From Verrucomicrobiota bacterium (GTDB taxonomy: Bacteria > Verrucomicrobiota > Verrucomicrobiia > Chthoniobacterales > UBA10450): a stretch of 5,269 nucleotides of DNA. Both the position numbers and the translations under genes were made by a program. The notes under the pieces are model-generated. The model searched no databases. It was not told the origin of the DNA and was given only the letters and a program-made list of their open reading frames with translations. Below, piece after piece: positions 1 to 4,611 of this stretch (within the stretch, counting starts at the first letter, position 1; each line of letters begins with the position of its first letter). Location: positions 1 through 5,269 of the forward strand of contig QHRI01000409.1 in assembly GCA_003221375.1 (NCBI GenBank). Direction: 5' to 3'.

Positions 1-35
1 AATTGCGGGTGGAACGGCCGCCGCGCCGTGAGGAA

Positions 36-1106
36 ATGATCAGGATTCTCATTGCGGATGATCAACGCGACGTGCTCGAAGCACTTCGCATTTTGCTCAA
101 GGGAGAGGGGTATCAGACAGAAGCGGCAACGTCGTTAGCCGGCATCTTCAACTCGCTGGAAAAAAAGGAATATGCGCTGTTGCTGATGGATTTGAATTAC
201 ACACGCGATACCACGTCCGGTCAGGAGGGCTTATCAGCCATTCCTAGAATCCGGCAAATCGATAACACCCTTCCGATTGTTGTGATGACTGCCTGGGCGA
301 CGGTTGAATTGGCCGTAGAAGCAATGAAACGCGGCGCGCGCGATTTTGTGACCAAACCTTGGGATAACCAACGGTTATTGGCCATCGTGAAGACGCAGAT
401 TGAGCTCGCTTCTGCGCTCCGTCGCGAACGAAAGCTTGAAGCGCAGAACGAACTTCTGCGCGGCACCATGCCAAATCTGATCGCGCAGTCGCCTTCGATG
501 CGGCCTGTCGTGGAAATGATTTCACGCGTAGCACCGTCTGATGCCAACGTTCTGATCACCGGCGAAAACGGCACTGGAAAAAGCCTGGTTGCGCGGGCGA
601 TCCATGCTGTTTCGCCGCGAGCATCGCACGCAATGATCACTGTAAATATGGGCGGCTTATCGGAGACGCTGTTTGAGAGCGAACTATTTGGCCACGTCAA
701 AGGGGCCTTCACCGACGCAAAGTCGGATCGCACAGGCAGATTCGAACTTGCGGATGAGAGCACTCTTTTCATGGACGAGATCGCAAACATCCCGCTGGCT
801 CAACAGGCGAAGTTGTTGCGAGTCATCGAAACGGGAGACTTTGAACGGGTCGGCTCGTCGAAAACTCTGCACGCGAACGTGCGCATCATCTCCGCAACAA
901 ATTCAAATCTTGAGAACGAAGTGACAACGGGCCGGTTCAGGCAGGATCTCTTGTTTCGACTGAATACAATCCAGATTGCGTTGCCACCCTTGCGAGACCG
1001 GCGGGATGACATCATGCCGCTGGCTAATACTTTCCTCGCTCAACACGCAGATCATTATCGAAAGCAGATTGGCGGTTACAAATCTGCGCAGGCGATCTGG
1101 GGCTGA
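36..1106 (+). CDS. Sigma-54-dependent response regulator, NtrC family, truncated by a frame break
   Basis: Two-component transcription activator, 356 aa from this ATG; the family usually has about 450. The receiver domain (about 1-120) has acidic D8 and D9, phosphoacceptor D52 in MDLNY, T85 and K107. A short coiled-coil linker (about 121-142) leads into the AAA+ domain: Walker A GENGTGKS at 176-183, GAFTDA at 223-228 (a variant of the GAFTGA sigma-54 contact loop), Walker B LFMDE at 244-248, sensor I SATN at 286-289, and candidate arginine fingers R302 and R308. After about residue 347 similarity stops; WPGNVREL (sensor II) and the Fis helix-turn-helix are absent, and the frame ends at TGA 1104-1106. 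The start at 36 is preferred over TTG at 3 because MIRILIADD is the normal receiver N-terminus and GAGG lies just upstream. It should be the partner of the kinase at 1322. As read, the protein could be phosphorylated but not bind DNA. Confidence 0.9.
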   Translation: MIRILIADDQRDVLEALRILLKGEGYQTEAATSLAGIFNSLEKKEYALLLMDLNYTRDTTSGQEGLSAIPRIRQIDNTLPIVVMTAWATVELAVEAMKRGARDFVTKPWDNQRLLAIVKTQIELASALRRERKLEAQNELLRGTMPNLIAQSPSMRPVVEMISRVAPSDANVLITGENGTGKSLVARAIHAVSPRASHAMITVNMGGLSETLFESELFGHVKGAFTDAKSDRTGRFELADESTLFMDEIANIPLAQQAKLLRVIETGDFERVGSSKTLHANVRIISATNSNLENEVTTGRFRQDLLFRLNTIQIALPPLRDRRDDIMPLANTFLAQHADHYRKQIGGYKSAQAIWG

Positions 1107-1279
1107 CGAATGGCGGCGGTGAATCGCGCAATCTCGAGGAAATGAGTCTTGAAGAAGTAGAGGCATTTCTCATCAAGAAAGCGTTGGCTCGAAACGACGG
1201 CAACGCGCGAAAAGCGGCGGAATCACTCGGGTTGAGCAGAAGTGCATTCTACCGTCGTCTGCAGCAATATGGCCTCTGA
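1079..1279 (+). pseudogene. Detached C-terminal Fis-type DNA-binding end of the response regulator
   Basis: A different frame from the main regulator ORF, overlapping its last codons. It begins QICAGDLGLT, which matches the segment that follows the ERAV-type helix in NtrC-family proteins. It continues through EEMSLEEVEAFLIKKAL and ends with a clear Fis helix-turn-helix, NARKAAESLGLSRSAFYRRL, with stop TGA at 1277-1279. Together with the upstream ORF it reconstitutes both ends of one regulator. The piece between them, about 35 residues holding WPGNVREL, is missing, and the frame is shifted. An in-frame ATG at 1142 would give a 45-aa Fis-like peptide, but nothing shows that it is used. The break could be a real deletion or an assembly error. 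Confidence 0.88.
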
Positions 1280-1283
1280 CAAT

Positions 1284-1311
1284 TTCGAATCTCGAATTTC
1301 GATTTTCGAAT
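1284..1311 (+). repeat. Four tandem degenerate heptamers, TTCGAAT type
   Basis: Between the regulator remnant and the kinase the sequence reads TTCGAAT, CTCGAAT, TTCGATT, TTCGAAT. TCGA recurs exactly every 7 nt (1285, 1292, 1299, 1306). The array is AT-rich, unlike the flanking genes, and fills most of the 42-nt gap, leaving no visible ribosome binding site for the kinase. Confidence 0.75.
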
Positions 1312-1321
1312 TTTCCTTGTC

Positions 1322-2656
1322 ATGAGACGCGGGCCGAAAGATCCGCATCGGTTTTCCTACGAAGGAAAAATTACCTGGCTCACGTTTGCGGCAACGGCCC
1401 CTGCAATTCTTGTTGCGCTCGCTCTTCTTTGGTTTGGTGATTACAGCGGTAAACTGCAGTGGACGCTGACCATTCTCATTGTTGGTTGCTTCCTTGCATT
1501 CATTTCCAGTACGCGTGAACACACCATTCGTCCGTTACAAACCATGTCTAATTTGCTCGCGGCATTACGTGAGGGCGATTACTCGATCCGTGCGAGGGGT
1601 GCCCGTGAAGGTAGCGCAATGGGAGAAGTCCTTCTCGAAGTTAATTCGCTTGGCGAAACATTGCGTCAGCAGCGTCTCGGTGCATTCGAAGCCACCGCGC
1701 TCTTGCGCACGATCATGAGCGAAATCGACGTCGCAGTTTTCACCTTTGATCCCGTCGGACGTTTGCGGCTCGTCAATCGCGCCGGCGAAACTTTGCTGGG
1801 TCAACCGATGGACAAATTGTTAGGCAGAACGGCAAGCGAATTGTCTCTCGGCACGTGTCTTGAAGCAAACGAGGACGAACCGCTTACATTGAATTTCCCC
1901 GGGGCATCAGGCCGTTGGGGTATCCGGCGAAGCACATTTCGTGAGGAGGGCTTACCGCATGAACTACTGGTGTTGACAGACCTTAGTCGTACGCTGCGCG
2001 AAGAGGAGCGTCGCGCCTGGCAGCGGCTGGTGCGTGTCCTCGGCCATGAAATGAACAACTCGCTGGCCCCAATCAAATCTCTTGCCGCCAGCCTTGAATC
2101 CCTGTTGCGACGCGATCCTCTGCCTCCGGATTGGAAAGATGATGCCGGTGCCGGATTGAACTCTATCGCGTCCCGTGCTGATTCGCTCAGCCGTTTTCTG
2201 CAAGCCTACACGCGCCTGACAAAGCTTCCGCCGCCCCAAAAACAAGACGTCGATCTTGGTAAGGTGGTGCAGCGCGTCGTGGACCTGGAACCAAGGCTCA
2301 ACGTGAAAATCATGTCGGGTCCTCAAACAGCGATTCGTGCAGACGCAGCACAAATCGAACAGGTATTAATCAACCTCGTGCACAACGCCGTTGATGCCGC
2401 GCTCGAGACACACGGCAATGTCGTAATCGGATGGCGTGAGAAAGAAGACGCAGTCGAGATTTTTGTTCAAGACGAAGGTCCTGGGATTATGAATCCTGCG
2501 AACCTCTTCGTTCCGTTTTTCACCACAAAGCCCGATGGCTCTGGAATCGGTCTGCCGCTAAGTCGTCAAATCGCCGAGGCCCACGGAGGATCGTTAGCGT
2601 TAGTGAATCGGGAAAATGGGAAAGGTGCGGAAGCCTTGCTGCGCCTGCCAAAGTGA
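1322..2656 (+). CDS. Membrane sensor histidine kinase, NtrY-like, with HAMP and PAS domains
   Basis: Sensor kinase of 444 aa, predicted to phosphorylate the NtrC-type regulator encoded just upstream. Two membrane helices (about 17-38 and 46-63) are joined by only about seven residues, so there is essentially no periplasmic sensor domain. HAMP follows (about 64-116, with IRPLQTMSNLLAALREGDYS), then a PAS-like domain (about 123-222). HisKA has H242 in GHEMNNSLAPI. The HATPase has an N box around N351-N355 (NLVHNAVDA), G1 DEGPGI at 384-389, an F box FVPFFTTK at 397-404 and G2 GSGIGL at 406-411. All catalytic motifs are present and the length is normal. The ATG at 1322 is the first start after in-frame stop 1277-1279; no Shine-Dalgarno is visible. 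With the regulator it most likely controls the efflux genes downstream. The signal is unknown; a membrane or cytoplasmic cue is inferred from the topology. Confidence 0.93.
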   Translation: MRRGPKDPHRFSYEGKITWLTFAATAPAILVALALLWFGDYSGKLQWTLTILIVGCFLAFISSTREHTIRPLQTMSNLLAALREGDYSIRARGAREGSAMGEVLLEVNSLGETLRQQRLGAFEATALLRTIMSEIDVAVFTFDPVGRLRLVNRAGETLLGQPMDKLLGRTASELSLGTCLEANEDEPLTLNFPGASGRWGIRRSTFREEGLPHELLVLTDLSRTLREEERRAWQRLVRVLGHEMNNSLAPIKSLAASLESLLRRDPLPPDWKDDAGAGLNSIASRADSLSRFLQAYTRLTKLPPPQKQDVDLGKVVQRVVDLEPRLNVKIMSGPQTAIRADAAQIEQVLINLVHNAVDAALETHGNVVIGWREKEDAVEIFVQDEGPGIMNPANLFVPFFTTKPDGSGIGLPLSRQIAEAHGGSLALVNRENGKGAEALLRLPK

Positions 2657-2660
2657 TTTT

Positions 2661-2716
2661 GGAGCGCGGCGACATGTCGCCGCTTTGAAAGCGTGGACAT
2701 GTCCGCGCACTCCAAA
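2661..2716 (+). repeat. 56-nt double-palindrome repeat, copy 1 (REP/MITE-like)
   Basis: It starts 4 nt after the kinase stop codon. It contains a perfect 18-bp palindrome, GCGGCGACATGTCGCCGC (2666-2683), a short TTTGAAA spacer, and a near-perfect 18-bp palindrome at 2691-2708 centred on the same GACATGTC core, with one T/G pair that would be a G-U wobble in RNA. The outer ends GGAG and CTCC are complementary. The reverse complement of 4493-4548 matches this copy at 52 of 56 positions with no gaps. No U-run follows on the + strand, so it is not a classic intrinsic terminator, though it could slow transcription or protect a 3' end. Confidence 0.85.
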
Positions 2717-2721
2717 TTCTA

Positions 2722-2748
2722 TCCCAAACTTGGGACGGCGTTGTCCCA
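2722..2748 (+). promoter_or_regulatory. Two overlapping dyads, candidate activator binding region
   Basis: TCCCAA-AC-TTGGGA occupies 2722-2735, and TGGGAC-N6-GTCCCA occupies 2731-2748, sharing the TGGGA segment. Their centres lie about 134 and 123 nt upstream of the start site predicted from the sigma-54 promoter at 2835-2851, the usual range for NtrC-family enhancers. They could equally be RNA hairpins or part of a longer repeat block. Binding is inference. Confidence 0.35.
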
Positions 2749-2758
2749 CAACCGGACC

Positions 2759-2776
2759 CGCAGGAGATCTCCTGCG
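2759..2776 (+). promoter_or_regulatory. Perfect 18-bp palindrome, candidate enhancer for the sigma-54 regulator
   Basis: CGCAGGAGATCTCCTGCG is a perfect dyad centred about 95 nt upstream of the start site predicted from the promoter at 2835-2851. Fis-type domains of NtrC-family activators bind dyads of this size as dimers. It could instead be another hairpin of the repeat cluster that begins at 2661. Confidence 0.4.
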
Positions 2777-2834
2777 AGTTTGCTCAAAAAGGTAAGTTCC
2801 TCTTTTAGTGGGTATTATGGCGTACTTTCCCGAG

Positions 2835-2851
2835 TTGGCACAAACATTGCA
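2835..2851 (+). promoter_or_regulatory. Sigma-54 (RpoN) -24/-12 promoter
   Basis: TTGGCAC-AAACA-TTGCA matches the sigma-54 consensus TGGCAC-N5-TTGC throughout. The invariant GG (2837-2838) and GC (2849-2850) are separated by exactly 10 nt. With C2850 at -12, transcription should start near 2862, 20 nt before the ATG at 2882, leaving room for the AAAGGA site at 2873. The window also encodes a sigma-54 activator and its kinase, so the site very likely controls the small membrane protein, adaptor and ABC genes downstream. I saw no comparable site before the other genes. Confidence 0.88.
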
Positions 2852-2872
2852 GTAACCATGTCAAGCAGACAG

Positions 2873-2878
2873 AAAGGA
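2873..2878 (+). promoter_or_regulatory. Ribosome binding site of the small membrane protein gene
   Basis: AAAGGA lies 3 nt before the ATG at 2882, somewhat close but among the better Shine-Dalgarno matches in the window. It supports a start at 2882 rather than the longer frame beginning at 2693 inside the repeat, which would also lie upstream of the predicted sigma-54 transcript. Confidence 0.55.
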
Positions 2879-2881
2879 AAC

Positions 2882-3160
2882 ATGAAGCCAATCTCAGCAA
2901 TTGTTGGAAAGAGCAACAGGTTCCCGCCGATTGACTGCAATTATCGCCCAATGCCGCTTGATGGGTATCGGGGACGATGCCTCAGAACGCGGACGCCGCA
3001 TTTTCAAAATATCAGCGGTGAATATTTTCAAAACGAAGCGCGACACGATTTTCTAATGGAAGCAGTTTGCTTCGTGCTCATCGTCTTCACAGCCGCCGCG
3101 CCGTTGGTGATTGCGGCACATGCGGTGGCGGATCTCTGTCGTGCATTCGCTCAGATTTGA
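2882..3160 (+). CDS. Small single-helix membrane protein, first gene of the sigma-54 operon
   Basis: Predicted protein of 92 aa with no family I can name. The first half (1-50) is polar, rich in Arg, Pro and aromatics. Residues about 59-84 (MEAVCFVLIVFTAAAPLVIA and beyond) form one strong membrane helix, preceded by charged NEARHDF and followed by a short DLCRAFAQI tail. The start at 2882 is chosen because it follows AAAGGA and is the first ATG with a ribosome site downstream of the start site predicted from the sigma-54 promoter. The gene ends 51 nt before the adaptor ATG at 3212, in the same frame, so the two are probably co-transcribed. It may be a small accessory or sensor subunit of the efflux system, which is inference from position only. 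The N-terminal half may not all be coding; the helix-bearing C-terminal half looks more protein-like. Confidence 0.55.
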   Translation: MKPISAIVGKSNRFPPIDCNYRPMPLDGYRGRCLRTRTPHFQNISGEYFQNEARHDFLMEAVCFVLIVFTAAAPLVIAAHAVADLCRAFAQI

Positions 3161-3211
3161 TACAGCCGTGGTCCCTCAACGAAAATCAAAGCAAGAAACG
3201 ATTGTGCGGCC

Positions 3212-4414
3212 ATGATGATCGCTGGCTCGGCGCTTGGTTTGATTCTGGCGACGATAGCGATCTCGCGCCTGAAGCCAGCAGTGCCCAGCATCGACCGCTC
3301 GACGGTCTGGATCGATACCGTTAAGCGCGGGCCAATGACCCGACAGGTACGCGGGCTAGGCACACTTGTGCCAGAGGATATTCGCTGGATCCCAGCAAAC
3401 ACGGAAGGGCGGGTAGAAAAAATAAATATCTGGCCTGGCACGCCCGTGGAACCAGACTCGGTAATTTTGGAATTAAGCAGTCCTGAGTTAGAGCAAGCCG
3501 CCCATGACGCGGAGTCAAAAGCCACCGCAGCGGAGGCCGATCTAACGAGTTTGCGCGCAACTCTGCAGCGCGAACTGCTCGATCAGGAATCAAAAACAAC
3601 CGTGGCGCACGCCGCATACGAGCAGGCGAAAATGGAACGTCAAACAAACGATCAGTTGTCAAAGAACGGTCTTGTCGCCGATCTCGTCTACAAAACTTCG
3701 AAAATTAAAGAAGAGGAATGCCAGAAGAGCGATGAGATCGAACAAAAACGCTTGGCGTTTTCGCGCGATTCGATCGAGCCGCAGCTGGCCTCGAGACAAG
3801 CGGCAGTCGATCAAGCCAAACAGTTGGCCAAATTGAGACTTGACCAAGTGGAAGCGTTGCATGTGAAAGCCGGAATGTCCGGCGTGTTGCAGCAATTACC
3901 GGTGCAAATCGGCCAGCGACTCAAGATAGGAGACAATCTCGCGCGCGTTGCCGATCCAACGAAATTAAAAGCGCAGGTAAAGATCGCCGAGACGCAGGCG
4001 AAAGATATTCAGATTAATCAAAGCGCTATGATTGATACGCGCAACGGAACCGTCAAAGGCCACGTCACCCGCGTCGATCCGGCAGTCGAGCAGGGAACTG
4101 TTACGGTCGATGTCGCGTTCGATGAGCCGCTGCCGAAAGGCGCGCGCCCCGATCTTAGCGTGGACGGAACAGTCGAGCTCGAGCGTCTCGATAATGTCGT
4201 TTACGTCGGTCGCCCGGCGTTTGGGCAGGAGAACAACACCGTCGGAATGTTTAAGCTCATCAATGGCAACGGGGAAGCGTCGCGCACACCGGTCAAACTT
4301 GGTAAAAGCTCGGTTAACACGATTGAGATTCTAAGCGGTCTCCAACCGGGAGATCAGGTGATTCTTTCCGATACCAGTGCCTGGGACGGGCACGAACGGA
4401 TCCGACTGAATTGA
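3212..4414 (+). CDS. HlyD/MacA-type periplasmic adaptor of an efflux system
   Basis: Membrane fusion protein linking an inner-membrane transporter to an outer-membrane channel; 400 aa from this ATG. An N-terminal membrane anchor (about 1-18) is followed by the first lipoyl half (about 55-90, PANTEGRVEKI, GTPVEPDSVILELSSPELE). A long alpha-helical coiled-coil hairpin spans about 92-216, the second lipoyl half about 217-250 (AGMSGVLQQLPVQIGQRL), a beta-barrel about 251-325, and the membrane-proximal domain runs to the end (VGRPAFGQE, GLQPGDQVILSDTSAWD). The neighbouring ABC ATPase of MacB type fits a MacA-MacB-TolC-like pump; the substrate is unknown. No Shine-Dalgarno precedes the ATG, and this start leaves no positive charges before the anchor. 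The +1-offset frame at 3168-3212 encodes a basic stretch (VPQRKSKQETIVRP) like the missing N-terminus, so a single-base frameshift near 3210 is likely. Confidence 0.92.
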   Translation: MMIAGSALGLILATIAISRLKPAVPSIDRSTVWIDTVKRGPMTRQVRGLGTLVPEDIRWIPANTEGRVEKINIWPGTPVEPDSVILELSSPELEQAAHDAESKATAAEADLTSLRATLQRELLDQESKTTVAHAAYEQAKMERQTNDQLSKNGLVADLVYKTSKIKEEECQKSDEIEQKRLAFSRDSIEPQLASRQAAVDQAKQLAKLRLDQVEALHVKAGMSGVLQQLPVQIGQRLKIGDNLARVADPTKLKAQVKIAETQAKDIQINQSAMIDTRNGTVKGHVTRVDPAVEQGTVTVDVAFDEPLPKGARPDLSVDGTVELERLDNVVYVGRPAFGQENNTVGMFKLINGNGEASRTPVKLGKSSVNTIEILSGLQPGDQVILSDTSAWDGHERIRLN

Positions 4415-4445
4415 TTTCTGATTGTTGATTACTGATTGCTGATCG
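4411..4445 (+). repeat. Five tandem degenerate heptamers, YTGATTR type
   Basis: The sequence reads TTGATTT, CTGATTG, TTGATTA, CTGATTG, CTGATCG, a strict 7-nt period. The first unit contains the stop codon of the adaptor gene (TGA 4412-4414). The same unit recurs in opposite orientation at 4589-4609, just before the ABC ATPase start. Confidence 0.75.
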
Positions 4446-4492
4446 TTTTCAAAATGAACCCACAAGAACGTAAGGAACAAAACGATCCCCGC

Positions 4493-4548
4493 TTTGGAGT
4501 GCGCGGACATGTCCGCGCTTCGAAAGCGGCGACATGTCGCCGCACTCC
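4493..4548 (-). repeat. 56-nt double-palindrome repeat, copy 2, inverted relative to copy 1
   Basis: On the + strand this holds GGAGTGC (4496-4502), a perfect 18-bp palindrome GCGCGGACATGTCCGCGC (4501-4518), spacer TTCGAAA, a perfect 18-bp palindrome GCGGCGACATGTCGCCGC (4526-4543), and the closing GCACTCC (4542-4548). The 7-nt ends are perfect inverted repeats. Its reverse complement equals 2661-2716 except at four positions. In an RNA crossing the adaptor-ABC gap it could form a strong hairpin and lower expression of the ATPase relative to the adaptor. Confidence 0.85.
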
Positions 4549-4588
4549 CCAATGCCAAGTCGCGAGCAAGTCACAGTCAGCACTCGGA

Positions 4589-4609
4589 AATCAACAATCA
4601 GCAATCAAC
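4589..4609 (-). repeat. Three tandem heptamers, opposite orientation to 4411-4445
   Basis: AATCAAC, AATCAGC, AATCAAC on the + strand are the reverse complement of the YTGATTR unit at 4411-4445. The array ends 2 nt before the ABC ATPase ATG and occupies the place where a ribosome binding site would be. Confidence 0.75.
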
Positions 4610-4611
4610 TC

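Larger units (their letters stand above)
4415..4611 (+). other. Repeat-filled gap between adaptor and ABC ATPase genes, MITE-like
   Basis: These 197 nt separate two genes expected to be co-transcribed. Opposite-facing heptamer arrays form imperfect inverted ends: 13 nt perfect, 4418-4430 against 4589-4601, and 11 nt perfect, 4433-4443 against 4597-4607. Between them lies the 56-nt palindromic repeat (4493-4548). I see no transposase, no convincing promoter, and no ribosome binding site before the ATG at 4612. The layout resembles a small non-autonomous element, but no target-site duplication was recognised. Confidence 0.5.

Noticed and set aside
2..31. Nine codons ending in TGA at 29-31, possibly the tail of an upstream gene such as a TolC-type channel
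   Set aside because: Nine codons (IAGGTAAAP) are too short to support any identification.
221..790. Long minus-strand ORF of 189 codons
   Set aside because: It lies opposite strongly conserved receiver and AAA+ coding sequence and shows no domain of its own.
2661..2716. Repeat copy 1 as an intrinsic terminator of the regulator-kinase genes
   Set aside because: The hairpins are strong, but neither is followed by a run of T on the + strand.
2779..2819. Possible sigma-70 promoter or IHF site between the dyads and the sigma-54 promoter
   Set aside because: TTGCTC and TATTAT are spaced too widely for sigma-70, and the IHF-like match near 2780 is too partial.
2693..2881. Longer N-terminal extension of the small membrane protein frame from ATG 2693
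   Set aside because: It starts inside the palindromic repeat, runs through dyads and the sigma-54 promoter, and lies upstream of the predicted transcript.
3000..3033. ATTTTCAAAA direct repeat and an AAAATAT-N9-ATATTTT dyad inside the small gene
   Set aside because: Short AT-rich matches within coding sequence, easily due to chance, with no link to a function.
2661..4548. CRISPR array
   Set aside because: Only two inverted copies of a palindromic repeat separated by genes; there are no regularly spaced direct repeats or spacers.
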